Below are positions 12,864 through 24,275 of a stretch of 64,000 nucleotides of DNA, piece after piece. The stretch spans positions 124,001-188,000 of the forward strand of contig JAHLKC010000048.1 in the NCBI GenBank assembly GCA_025449115.1, in the 5' to 3' direction. Position 1 is the stretch's first letter. Each line of letters begins with the position of its first letter. This DNA comes from Chytridium lagenaria (taxonomy: Eukaryota; Chytridiomycota; Chytridiomycetes; Chytridiales; Chytridiaceae). The position numbers and the translations under genes are program-made. The notes beneath the pieces were generated by a model. The model made no database searches. It was not told the DNA's origin and saw nothing but the letters and a program-made list of their open reading frames with translations.

Positions 12864-13249
12864 ATGGGTCGTCATCGAAGAATGTTGTCAGTGCTAACGG
12901 CAGTGGTGTGTCAACGGCAATGGATCATCTCAAAAGTCCAAGAAAGATATTTGAAGGACTCGTAAAAAAAACCCTTGAAAACGTATATGGTTGAAGTGGG
13001 TGTGTTTAGGAGCATGAAGGGTCGGGGAAAAAAAGGGATCATGGGAAGATGTTTTCTCCCATACACACTCCCCTGAAGGAAAAAAATTGCGTGTGCACTA
13101 TTTATGTTTTTTTTCGTTTTGTGCTCGTGCATCTAACCGTCGCATTAATTGAAACTTTGTTTTTTTGTTGTAATTTGCTTGTAATTTTCTATAATTGATT
13201 TATTGTGTATTTATGACACAAGAAAACAAAGAAAGATAACGTAAAGCGT
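12864..13249. other. Convergent 3' region
   Basis: The MBOAT gene (+) and the RlmN-like gene (-) end facing each other, 386 bp apart. T-rich tracts near 13100-13200 could serve as polyadenylation regions. Nothing else was recognised. Confidence 0.5.
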
Positions 13250-14984
13250 TTAAGGGTGTTTAGGCCTTGGAAGTGCTGTAAGTTTGTCCATGAACGGACT
13301 TCTGTAGGCTGGCTCCTCGGGCTCCTTAAACTGCAACACCATCAACCCAATAGCAAGCGCCAACACCGCGAAGAATATGAGCGTGAGGAATGGGAACAAG
13401 CTTTTGAACCAGTCCACATCGGATCTAAGTTCATTGAGACCCTCCTCGGCCTCATCTTCCAACTGCTTCTTGTCATCCAATTCCTTTTTAGAAGGCTTTT
13501 CTTCCGTGACTTTCATATTTTTGACTTCTGTAAGTTTGGAGCCGGCTTTAACGACGGTCGGTCCACCCTTGCGTTTTTTCAACCCAGAAGTCTCGTCCGC
13601 AAACATATCCTCCAAATCCTTCTCCTTTACAGCGGCATCTCCCTTTTTTACAACAAGCTGTCCACAAGCTCCATCAATATCATCTCCCATGGTCCGCCTA
13701 ACCGTCGTCTTGACTTTATAATCCTTCGAAACGATCTTTCAAACGCATCGATGGCATCGTCGGTTGGTCTCTCGTAAGTCGGTTCCGCGTCAGTCGGGTT
13801 ATAAGGGATAAGATTGAGAAGGATGCCGGAAGCTCTTGATCCCCCCAGGAGGTTGCCGAGCTGCTCGGCGACTTCAGGGGTATCGTTCAAATCTTTGATT
13901 AGGACGTATTCGATGAGAACTTGACGGTTTGAGGCAATGATGTCATCGGACGACTTCCATGAGGCGATCAAGATTGTAGGCTTTGGCGGTTGGGACAATT
14001 TGAATACGAAGGTCTTGAGTGGGTGCGTGGAGCGAAAGAGCAATCTTGACGTCTTTACCCGAAAACGTTACATAAAAGTACATACGGGACGTGTTGAAGA
14101 CAGATAGTTAACTAACCTGGTGCGTCGTTGATCAGCTGCTTCATTCTTGGAATCAATCCTACAGTGCTAACGCATATTTTCGACGCCGCAAGTCCAATGC
14201 CAGGCCCATCCGTTATAACCTTGATCGCATCCAACACAGCATCGTAATTATCCAGCGGCTCTCCCATCCCCATAAAAACCACATTATCAATGCTTCCGGC
14301 TATCGAGAGCGCATGTACCAATTGCTCAACAATCTCTCCAGATGTTAAATGACCCTTTAGCCCCATCGTCCCTGTGGCGCAAAAGGTACATCCCATTTTG
14401 CATCCGATCTATAAGTAAAGGTGTCAACTTGATGTTGCATAGTTTTGGTCAAACGGGAATGATCACTGTACCTGCGATGAGATGCAGACTGACACTCGTG
14501 GCCGACCTCGATTTTCTTCTCCTTTGTTGTATCTATAATCGAAAGCAAAGCATAAGCATAACAGCTATCAAAGCTCAGAACTTTATAACAGATCAGTAAT
14601 ATCTCACCTCATAATGACTGTCTCCACCATCTGTCCATCTTGAAGCTTGATCCCCAACTTTGTCGTTGACCCATCACTGAAAAAGGAAACACCAACAAGT
14701 TAGCATCGTTTCACCATGCAGTATCAAACAGCCCACCTTGACTGCTGCTTTGTATCAATGGTAGTGGTAAACGGCACAAACTCTCCTTCAAGCGCTCCAC
14801 GAAGCTTTTCAGGAAGGTTCGGGACTTTCGCAGCAAAGTCGTCTAGGGACTTAGTGGGGTTCTTGACGAAGAATCGTTGTAAGGATGAGGCATGCAGTGC
14901 TTGAATATTGCGTTCTCTCAGAAAGGGGATAAGCTCAGAGTGGACGCTATGAATGCTTCGTGGGGCATTTGTTCTTTTGGCCAT
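13250..14984 (-). CDS. RlmN/Cfr-type radical-SAM RNA methyltransferase with C-terminal membrane tail
   Basis: Bacterial RlmN methylates adenosine C2 in 23S rRNA and in tRNA; a fungal copy would probably act in mitochondria (inference). The spliced protein shows VCISSQ, then the iron-sulfur motif CKMGCTFCATGTMG (C-x3-C-x2-C), VFMGMGEPLDNYDAV, KICVSTVGLIPRM, ALSLHAPTQDLR, LIEYVLIKDLNDTPE, NLIPYNP and TMGDDIDGACGQL, which carries the second catalytic Cys. All key residues are therefore present. After that motif, where RlmN normally ends, the frame continues for about 130 residues: a Lys/Glu-rich linker, one hydrophobic segment (LFPFLTLIFFAVLALAIGLM) and a short tail ending RPKHP. Two single-base breaks, near 13948 and 13733, interrupt the catalytic domain. 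The start at 14984 (MAKRTNAPRS) is preferred; an in-frame start at 15107 would add 41 residues. Confidence 0.88.
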
Positions 14985-15161
14985 GATCGCAAATAATGGA
15001 TCCTGATTTTTTTCCAACTTCAACAAACCTGCAGGAACAGCAAGATGGGAAAAACAAAACGCATTGTCTAAACAATTTACAGGACCGACGAATACGATAG
15101 CAGTCAATAATTGTACAGTTTAATATATAAGGCTAAAGACATGAATGCAATTAGATAAATG

Positions 15162-16730
15162 CTACTTCTTGAACGCATTACGGAGAGATTTTTGTAAAGT
15201 TCTATCTAAGCAGATAACGATGAAGGTGAAAAGCCCATACAGGACACGAAGAAGGTTTGAAAGAGGTTGCCAACCTCGCCGCCATGTCCGGTATAGATTC
15301 CGTGACAGCTGTTGCAAACTCGCAGATAAAGGGGATCGCGACACTGGAATCGGCACGTTAGAGTGTGAATTGATAAAAAAAAGACTTTTCTTTCTTCTCT
15401 GGGGAATAATAAGAACGAAGAGATACTTACTACAAATTGACGATTATGGCGATGGAGCTGATGCAAGGAGAAGAAGAGACTCTTAGATTACAGAAATTAA
15501 ATGACTTTTTACACACCTTAATTCATCCCCAGTCCTTCTCATTTTCTTGGGTGCAAGATTTAGTTGAGACTTGTTATGTACCGTAGGGCTAGAAAGTTGC
15601 GACGCAGATCTCCCACTTTCCGCAATTCCAATCGATGATGACTTGTTGTGGTTGGTGCTCCCATCATTAGTATGTGATTCACCTTTGGACGAATCCTCGA
15701 CGTCTTTGCCCAAAATGGTCATCTCACGACGATGGGCCTGTTCGAATGATAGATTAGAAGCCTTCCACAGATTTTTATGCAAAAGAGCATGGAGAATAAG
15801 ATGTTACCAATAACGCGAATTGGACGGCAATTCCTAAGATGATGTTGACGGCTGCCATGAAGAACAGTGGTCCGTAATAGAATCCCCAAGAATACCTCAC
15901 GTTCTTAAACCAACAACCCTGAGTAACCATAGCTGGTTAATGGTCCAAATAATTAAACGGTTTTCGAAAATGGTACGGAGGAAGATGACTTTAAAACCTA
16001 CATCCACTTCGTCGTAGTAAATGATGTTCATAAACATGGGTGGTAATGCACACGAGATTCCAACGACAATGGCCACAGTCCAGTAAGCCCAAAACATGGA
16101 GTCTTTTACTTGATGCTTTAACACAAATATGATAAAAAGATTACATCTGAGAAACAAAGCTATTAGCAAAGCTGCAGGTGTCAAAACATACCCTAATCCT
16201 GTCGTGAGGAAACAGTGTACGAGACTGAAGAAGCAGTATAAGAAGGTGGATATCTGGCAGTTAAGAGTATCCGCGTAGTAAAGCGAGTAGATGAAGGCAA
16301 TGTGGAATCCGCAGGCACAGACGAGGAGGCAAGTGATGATGCGCAACGACAGGCGCTCAAAGAACTTTTTGTTGTACCTTGTCAAGGTGTCAGTGATTAA
16401 TGTTGACAAACAAGTCAACTTACACACGACAGATGACAAAGAGGATAAGAGCAAAGACGGCCAGGATCAAGGAGATGCTGTTCATGCCAGTGATAAACTG
16501 TATACTAATGTTGGTGAACCTTGAGTGAGTGGAAGTGGGGCGTGGCCAGCAGAATGACCACCGAAAGACGGAAAGTCGTTAGCATCACTTCGCCACGCAA
16601 ACCCGCAGACACGGATGCCCGATCACACTCACCACAAGTTTTCACCCCCACTCTCCTCAATTTCACCAAGCCCGCCCTCAACAGTCGTCCCATTCTCTGC
16701 ACTCCCAGTAATATTGGTGGCGATATCCAT
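15162..16730 (-). CDS. Seven-TM receptor, cAMP-receptor-like, copy A of three
   Basis: This is a predicted plasma-membrane G-protein-coupled receptor. The start at 16730 (MDIATNITGSAENGTTVEG) gives a short N-terminus with N-glycosylation sites and a hydrophilic stretch ending in FTNISIQFITGMNSIS, then TM1. The first cytoplasmic loop reads YNKKFFERLSLRI. TM3 is entered by DTLNCQISTFLYCFFSLVHC. The second extracellular loop has EVDGCWFKNVRYSWGFYYGP; the TM3 Cys and this CW motif are typical of Dictyostelium cAMP-receptor-like and related proteins. A long third loop (AHRREMTILGKDVEDSS to KKMRRTGDELR) is Ser-rich. TM6 is VAIPFICEFATAVTES and TM7 YGLFTFIVICLDRTLQKSL. The intron positions match copies B and C. 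A T is missing near 15286 relative to copies B and C, and all three share a frame change in TM7. Ligand and G-protein partner are unknown. Confidence 0.82.
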
Positions 16731-17258
16731 ATGCCCTTGACGTAAAAGGTCTCAATCCAGCTACAACTCTTCTATGATCGAGGAACGGGTGAAATGGCAA
16801 TCGAGGATCTTTATAACTAGAAATAACGGAGTGTCATGTATTGAAAGAGAGCAAGGATATTTCCGCGGCTCACAATCATAGGACCAAATGGATGAAGGTG
16901 ATTGTCGAAACGGTAATCCTGCATAAACATCCGGTGGCGCTGGGGGTGGGTTCTATTGGTGCTGTGAACTTTAAGCATATTAACAATGTGCTGAGATATA
17001 AAAGGATCATTACATTGAACCTAAAGTATTCATAATTGGCTTCCCACTGGTCAAGTCTTTGGGGGCGTTTATATCTTTCGTTATTAGTGAAATACAAGCA
17101 TGCTCCAATGAACTTCGAGCTGGTCCAAAAAAAGCCTTGCAGGGAAACGGCGGCAAAATGAAGTGTCCTTTTCCTCCATGTAAATAATTTCATAATGACA
17201 CATAGTATATTATATATATACATTTAAATCGCTGACGAAACAGTAAAAAATAAAGTCG
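16731..17258. other. Spacer between receptor copies A and B
   Basis: Non-coding as far as can be seen. An open frame at 16876-17223 (-) lies in the downstream read-through of copy B but is not conserved in the other copies. Confidence 0.5.
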
Positions 17259-18820
17259 TTAAAAAAAAAGAGGTTTTCCTCCCCAATCTATGCCTTTCCT
17301 TTCCACTTCCGCTCCTTTGAACGCGTTACGTAGCGACTTTTGCAACGTCTTGTCAAAGCAAATGACACAGAAAGTGAACAACCCATACATGAGACGAAAA
17401 AGGTTTGAAACAAGGCACCGACTTCACCGCCATAATCAGGGAGTGATTCGGTGACAGCCGTTGCGAATTCGCAGATAAATGGAATCGCGACGCTGTAGAA
17501 CGGTCACATGTGGTTAACATGAATTACTTTGAAATCAAAAAAGTGAGCAAATATGCCTTACTAGAGGTTAACTATAATGGCAACGGATCTAAGTTGATTG
17601 AGGTAAATATTTAATAAGCGGGGAAAAGACTTTAAACAATCAAACATGACTTACTTCAACTCGTCTCCACTATTTCTTTTCTTTCGAATCGCAGGCTGAT
17701 TTCCCTGTTGAGTCGAGGTTCCGTTTGCGCTGGATGTCATAAAAGTGGTCGACCTCACTCCTGCTTCCTCCATCATAGAGGACGATTTAATAGAACCCTG
17801 TGGTTCCTGCGTAGACGACTGTCCTTTTGAAGACTCCGAATCCTTTCCAACGCTTGACATCTCCCGGCGATGAAGCTTCATACATATTTCATAAACATTA
17901 ACAGTCTTAGCGTTTTGGTATTTACCATCAACATGGTCTGCACCGAAGCTCCTAAGATAATATTTACGCCTGCCATCACGAACATGGGTCCATAGTAGAA
18001 AATCCAGCTGTATCGCACATTTTCAAACCAGCAGCCCTAAATTTACTTAATGAAGCGATCAAACCTGTGGAACTTACATCGACTTCAAAAAAGTTTGTAA
18101 TGTTCATGAACGCAGGCGGGAGCGTAAAAATACAGGCGACAAAGACGGCAACGCTCCAGTAAACCCAAAACATGTAATCTTGAACCTGTTTCTTCATCAC
18201 AAAGATTATAAAGAGGTTGCAGCTTTGAACAGAAGGTAAATATTAGAGAATTTTTGTGAGATATGAGGGCAAAGATTGAGCGCGCGCGTCTTACCCCAAT
18301 CCGGTTGTAAGAAAACAGTGAACAAGACTAAAGAAGCAATACATAAAAGTGGAGATTTGACAATTGAGTGTATCCGAATAATAAAGGGAGTATATGAATG
18401 AAATGTGGAATCCTGTTGCGCAGACGAGGAGACACGCGATAATACGTAACGACATTCGCTCAAAAAACTTTTTGTTATATCTTAATAAGGGTGTCAGCAC
18501 GGAAGTGACAAGAGATGCGTACTCACACGCGGCAAAGGATAAAAAGCGTTAGCGAGAGAACCGAGAGGATTAAAGAAATGCTGTTCATCCCCGTGAGAAA
18601 CTGTATGCTGATATTGGTGAACCTGCGTAAATGGACAAAACAGCTGTGAGACGCATGTCGTTTTTCGCAAACACCGAAAGGTTTGATCGGAGATCGTAAA
18701 AGCATCTTACCACAAGTTCCCTTCACTTTCCTCCTCATGCTCTTCCAACACATCCGTCACATTCCCCAAAACTTCCGTCAAATTGCCCACAATCTCCGTC
18801 AAGGTTCCGTCCCCGCTCAT
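17259..18820 (-). CDS. Seven-TM receptor, cAMP-receptor-like, copy B of three
   Basis: This is a paralogue of copy A with the same exon layout. The N-terminus from 18820 (MSGDG) carries three heptad-like units, TLTEIVG, NLTEVLG and NVTDVLE, two with an N-x-T glycosylation site, then an acidic stretch and FTNISIQFLTGMNSIS. TM-flanking motifs are RYNKKFFERMSLRI, DTLNCQISTFMYCFFSLVHC, GLGCNLFIIFVMKKQVQDY, EVDGCWFENVRYSW and IFYYGPMFVMAGVNI. The third cytoplasmic loop begins KLHRREMSSVGKDSES and is Ser/Thr/Gln-rich, ending KKRNSGDELK. The last exon gives VAIPFICEFATAVTES, LPDYGGEVGALFQTFF and, one frame over, YGLFTFCVICFDKTLQKSL. An in-frame upstream ATG at 18913 would add about 31 residues and is less likely, because copy A starts at the equivalent of 18820. 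The C-terminal tail is short and Lys-rich. Confidence 0.82.
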
Positions 18821-19421
18821 GTGTTCGACGCCGATTCTTTTTCTTCCAAGTATCGACCCTTTCGCAAACCCGCAAAAGATTAAAGAACTAAACGGAACTC
18901 TTTTCATAACCATTTTTGTGCTCCAAGCAGTATATCACGGTTGCGGGGAAGGAACATCCCAGCCCCGAAAATGGGATTTACAGTATCGATGTTCAGTACA
19001 TTTGACGATCATTTCAGGCGCGAAGCATCCCTCTTGTCCTATAATTTTCACAAAAATGCCATGGTAGATCGTGATATCACCAGAATATATTACATTTAGT
19101 GCAATAATGGAGAGACTGGGAAAATATGAATACCACCCAATTGCGTTGGGCTTTTCAATAACAAACATGCAAGGACGCGTGAATGCCTAAAATTCACACT
19201 TTGTACATATAAAATGCTATTTTCAATAACCCTGAAATTGGGGTAGTGAGAAAATCCAAGAAGCTAGCCAGCTTGAACCAAAAGCAGCAAGCCCGCTATC
19301 CCCAACTATCTACACAACTATCACATGTCAACCATAAGTACACTCCATCCATATATTAGATACAATATCTACAAAAAAAACCCTATATACAATATCACCC
19401 CGCAAAAAGACAAAAATGTAG
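18821..19421. other. Spacer between receptor copies B and C
   Basis: About 600 bp with no supported gene. A possible N-terminal extension of copy B (to 18913) lies at its left end. The part near 19340-19420 is A-rich and forms the 3' side of copy C. Confidence 0.5.
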
Positions 19422-20987
19422 TCACAGCCTTCCCTTTCCCTTTTCCTTCCAAAACGTTTTCCGTAGTGATCTATGTAAGGTCTTATCAAAGCATATCACG
19501 AGAAACGTGAATATCCCATGCTTGACACGAAAAAGGTTTGAAAGAGGGCACCAATCTCGCCACCATAATCGGGTAGAGATTCTGTGACGGCTGTCGCGAA
19601 TTCGCAGATGAATGGGATGGCGACACTGAAGATTATTTAATTATCGTCTGAACGCGAACAGGGAAAAATGAATGAAGAAAGAAAAACACTTTGGAATAAC
19701 TGGGATAATAACGTACTAGAGGTTGACGATGATGGCGACGGATCTGTACCAGAAGCAGCAGTTAGTATGAAAAAGCCTCGTCCCTCTTGGAAAAAAAGGA
19801 AGCAACGCCTTTGTTGGAGAATCCAAACATACCTCAACTCATCCTCAGGAGTTTTCTTCGACCTTCTCGCACTTCCATTCGTATGTGTCTGCGATCTCGA
19901 TTGCATGCTCTTCCCATGTGACGCTCGTCTCATCTCCCATCCCCAGCCCCCGCCACAAAATACTGCAACTCTGCTCTTTCCTCCACATCCTTTGACAACA
20001 CCGCCATTTCCTTTCGATGGATCTACCGACACGGTCGTCAGTGATTAAAGAAATGAGCGGGGAGGCACTCACCATCAACATGGTATGCACTGCAACGCCC
20101 AAGATAATGTTGACCACCGCCATCACAAACATGGGTCCGTAATAGAAAGTCCAGGAATGTTTGACATCGTCGAACCAACATCCCTGGATGGGGTTTTTGT
20201 TAGGAGGAGGGGAAAGGTTGGGGAACTTTACTTACGTCGACTTCAAAGAAGGTAATGATATTCATGAAAGGGGGTGGGAGTGAAAAGGCGCCAGCGCCAA
20301 TGACAGCGACACACCAGTATACCCAAAAGAGGTAATCTTGGGCCTCCCGTTTTAACACGAAGATGATGAACAGGTTGCATCTTTTGAGATTCCGTCGTTA
20401 GTTTTTGTTTTTTTAAAGGCGCATATAATTTTTTTTGTATAAATCATAACGTGAAGTGGTTTTGGTTATTTCCTTACCCTAACCCAGTTGTAAGGAAGCA
20501 ATGCACGAGACTAAAGAAACAATACATGAAGGTGGAGATTTGGCAGTTTAGGGTATCCGCGTAATAGAGGGAGTAGATAAAGGCAACATGAAACCCCGCC
20601 GCGCTGAACAAGAGACACCCGATGATCCTTAATGACATGCGCTCAAAGAACTTTTTTGTTATATCTTATCAAAAAGCGTCAGCGTGAAGAAAAGTGGCAT
20701 AATGGGTGGCCGACTTACACGCGGCAGACAGCGAAAAGGATGAGTGCAAAGACGGCGAGGACCAAGGAGATACTGTTCATAGTGGTAAGGAATTGGATGC
20801 TGATTTTAGAGAACCTAGGGAGGTATGAGGAGGTGACGAAGTGTGTCAGCTATTATCGGGTCGCCATCGGAGTTTTACGACTTACCATAGGTTACCCTCA
20901 CCCTCCTCTTCTTCATGATCTTCCACATCCGTGATGTTTCCCACGAGGTCAGTCAGATTCCAATAATGTCCGTCAATTATCCTCCAT
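19422..20987 (-). CDS. Seven-TM receptor, cAMP-receptor-like, copy C of three
   Basis: This is the third paralogue of the tandem array. Exons match copies A and B: a TM2-TM3 exon, then CNLFIIFVLKREAQDYLFWV, SLPPPFMNIITFFEVD, GCWFDDVKHSWTFYYGPMF and VMAVVNIILGVAVHTMLM. The third loop is Arg/Lys-rich and ends RRSKKTPEDELR. The TM6 exon is VAIPFICEFATAVTESLPDY. The N-terminus has the repeated LTDxxGN pattern seen in copy B, with glycosylation sites and a poly-Glu stretch (EDHEEEEGEGNLW). The first ATG upstream of it (20987) is separated from the domain by one or two missing bases near 20965-20975, so the start is approximate. The third loop also shows a frame change near 19960. The gene ends at a TGA at 19422-19424 in the downstream frame of TM7 (HGIFTFLVICFDKTLHRSL). 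Confidence 0.78.
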
Positions 20988-21485
20988 ATCCTCCACCCTT
21001 ATTGCTTTTTTTTACAACATATTACTCAACAGTTCAGTGAGGGGTACGCCGCTGTCCAAATGATATAATAATTTAAGACTCTGCATGAGATTGCAACCAC
21101 CTCCTGCAACTTTTCACAAATATCAGCTTGCCTGGAGGGTCATCCTTCTGACAAAGAATATCCTTGTAGGTCTATCCAATCATCCTCTTTTGTAATGAAC
21201 CAAGTTGAGAATTGCATGAGCTTTCTACAGAGGATTTTCGCACAGATTTACCTGCAAGGTTCGCTCCTAAGGGATCGAAAGCCGTTTTGAATGGGAAAAG
21301 GAGACAGAAAAAAGTGCACGATCTGATCGCTGTTTTCACCTGCCAGGATTATTTAATGGGTAGTAATGATGATTTCTGCCGGGAAATGGAACTTAAAAGA
21401 GTGCTTGACTTAAGTTTATTTAATTAAAAAAGGAACGTTAATCATGATCTGTTTAACAGGAAGACACGCCGTCCCCAAATGAAGG
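20988..21485. other. Intergenic upstream of receptor copy C
   Basis: A 71-codon open frame at 21212-21427 (+) has no recognisable similarity, no splice context and no repeat. It is not annotated as a gene. Confidence 0.5.
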
Positions 21486-22892
21486 TTAACCCACAATAGA
21501 CACGTTCTCGACTATCTTTGGATTCACTTCAGGGTTCATCAACTCCCCAATAAGGGAACAACAAGCAGCGCAGAATCCCCAGACCCGACTTTTGTCCAAA
21601 CCAATACTCATTTCCCGGGTAACTATTCCCATCCCACGCATAGCTCGCAACAAGCATCTCCCTCGTCTATCACTCCGCTGGCATCCACACGATACCTCAA
21701 TCCTGATATCATTCCCAGCAACATTGGGTACAACGCAACATCGTAAAGGTCATCCGTCGCGTCAATGTACGAAAAGACGAACTTCTCCGATATAAGGAGA
21801 GGGGTGACGCGGAGAACGGTGGAGAAGGCTCGCATGAAATAAAGAGATTGAATCTCGTGTCTTTTCCAAACGCCTAACCCGAACCCACCACGATCACCGA
21901 GCGAGGGTAGGGGTTTTAGAGGTGACACGAATGGGATGGGTTGGATGCGCGGTTGTTGGCATCAAGGAGGAGGGTTTCGGCGGTGATGGCGATGCGACGC
22001 ATGTAGCGTCGATGTTGATTGTATTGGTCGTTGGAGACTTTGAAATATTTCTGGACGTTGGATTTTGTGCGCAAAAGACTTCGACTTCATCGAATGAGGG
22101 AAGAAGGATGTTGGAGGTGTGTCGAGAGGTGGGGGAGGTGACCTGGAGTGTAGCCATCGCCTATAAAGAGATCAGCGAGAATATTGAGACGAGATGCGGC
22201 GGAGGGGTTTCGCGGGGAACTTCCGAACCCGTTTTCTGGGGTGCTGAAACCGCGTGTGATCAGGAGGTATTCTGATTCCATGACGGTGTTGAGGCCGTTG
22301 AATCGGGGACCGACGAGTCCAACGTAGATGCCGGAAGGTGTAAAGGATCCGGGTTCCCCAACGATGCCATGATTTTACGATCACCTGCGTTGATGAAATG
22401 GGTAGGGACGGAAGCACCGATAAGGGCTGAGAGTGCATTTCATGGTATGAGAGATATTGTCTAGACGGATATCTTGGATTGATGATCGGTGCCGACGTTG
22501 AGCCATTGTGATGCGGGTTTCTGGGGATGAGGCCGTTTCTGAGGCGGGTTTTGTCGGAACGGCCGTAAAAGCGAGAGGGCGAGATTGGATGAGACGATGG
22601 AGGAGGGTTGTTGGGGTGAGGGAGGTATAGAGAGAGCGTTCGAGGGAGGAGCCATAAAGGATTTTGTGGCGATGAAGAGAGGGAGGGACGGGTTGTGATG
22701 GAGCTGTGGACGAGAGTGTGGGAGGAGGAGAGCATTTGGGAGGCGGCCGTTGGGTGAGATGTGTGGATCGTCTTGGGAAGGTTGAGGAGGCTGCGGAGAC
22801 GGTTTGTGGAGACGGGAGGGGGTGGCGTTCAAAGAAGCAGTCTGAAGTTTGAGAACGCTTTCGAGGTCGATGGAGGTTGATGGTGATGACAT
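21486..22892 (-). CDS. Conserved protein of unknown function, multiply frameshifted (DUF4804-like?)
   Basis: The locus encodes one protein in pieces scattered over three frames. The start at 22892 (MSSPSTSIDLESVLKLQTAS) leads into a Pro/Ser/His-rich linker. The recognisable core comprises HFINAGDRKIMASLGNPD, GIYVGLVGPRFNGLNTVM, ESEYLLITRGFSTPENGFG, then KSNVQKYFKVSNDQYNQHRR and RYMRRIAITAETLLLDANNR, then GVWKRHEIQSLYFMRAFSTV, and finally SYAWDGNSYPGNEYWFGQKS and GELMNPEVNPKIVENVSIVG ending at a TAA. The order and the conserved-looking Gly/Asn/Glu motifs resemble proteins I recall under the label DUF4804, known from Legionella and some fungi; that link is from memory and uncertain. At least five frame changes are needed over 1.4 kb. 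No signal peptide or TM segment is seen. It could be a decaying gene or a heavily mis-sequenced intact one. Confidence 0.5.
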
Positions 22893-24275
22893 TATTGTGG
22901 GTTTGGGTTGTAAGTGTTTCTGTTGAAAACCTCACTTAGATAAATATTTATGAAGCAAGAATAATAATAATAAGCAACTCGGCTCAGCCAAGTTTGTCAT
23001 TAAAGTATTTCCTCATTTCTGACAGTAATACAGATAAATAAGTATCGACTATCAAGTAAATATCAACACACGGGCAACAAAATACCAATATTGTGACTTA
23101 ACCTCAGAAACACTCATGGCTCGCGGAGATTTCTTACTTATTTTTTACATATGAATCTGTGCTGGGGTGAAGTCGGGCGGCGTAACTGTCCGCAACCGCT
23201 GCCCACGCCTATTATGGATGAATGGGGAACGTCCACGCACGCAAACACACGCTCAATCTTCGAAAATAATGATGTGGCCCAGATCAACTATGCATCACAC
23301 CATGGCAGAGCCCACGGGCTTATGGACGGGAGCCAAGATCAAAGTGCCATTACTCAAAACTTCACATATGACGCTCATTGAACACGATCTTATCATATTT
23401 GTTGACGCGTATATCCAACAGAGTGTGAGCCCAGAATGGACGGTGGTTAATTACAAACAATGAAAGGTTATGTCTAATAATATTTATTGAGGGAGGCAGG
23501 AAAGGAACGTAGGAGTGAACGACTGTAGAGAAAAAAAATATTAAGCAATTATCCGCCGAGGAGAAACGACAGCCTTTCTTTATAGTGGGAAGCTGAGAAT
23601 TTGAAGGGAACTATTAAGTTCGAGTGATCTACTCGCACAAAAATATGATACGTTTAGGTAGGATGCAGTATTGCATGTTAGAGTGACGGAGTGACTATAT
23701 TGACTTCTCTACTACCTCTACCTTCCCACAACAATTAGACTTGAGTGTTGAATTGAATGCCGAAGCAGCTACCCATACACGGCCTATGGTCTAAAGTGTC
23801 CTCTAGCCCATGTATGGGCGTCCCCATTCTAGGTGTATCTTTCCAGTGCAGTACTGTTGTAAATACTTGACTTTAAACGAGATTGTAGGTAGATGGATAA
23901 GTAGGTATATATATAGGTAGATGGGTAGTTATTGAAGAAGTAGAAAGTAAACACCTGTATTATTTAGTGCGATGGGGATACAAAGGACATATTTTGCTCT
24001 AATTCAATTTACCCGAAATCATCCTTAATTAAAATATGGAAGAGTGCCTTGAAGCAGGTAAATTTATTAAATTTAATAAATATTACTAATAATAATTATA
24101 ATTAACAATAGAAAATCAAAAAAGAATTATAATTATTAGTTTGCTATTAATATTTAAATGAGGGAAAAGAAGAAGAAGAAGAACAAGAAGAGGAAAGAGA
24201 AAACATTCTATTAAATATTTACCTGATAGTTGTTTTGATAACTCCGCCTATGTAAAACTACTTAAGGTTTTCCTT
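22893..24275. other. Long AT-rich divergent intergenic region
   Basis: This 1.4-kb region separates two divergent genes and is one of the longest gene-free stretches in the window. It becomes strongly AT-rich at 24050-24230, with repeated TTAATA/ATTAAT words and a GAAGAAGAA purine tract near 24170-24200. Near 23890-23930 there is a TAGGTAGATGG-type tandem pattern. No coding support was found. Confidence 0.55.

Noticed and set aside
15190..15260. An intron (GTGTCC...CTTAG) over the TM7 frame change in receptor copy A
   Set aside because: Copies B and C lack a matching acceptor in frame, and the segment is conserved between copies with third-position changes, so it is coding.
23151..23463. Two overlapping plus-strand open frames
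   Set aside because: No homology, splice context, low-complexity signature or neighbour logic; they lie in an AT-rich gene-free region.
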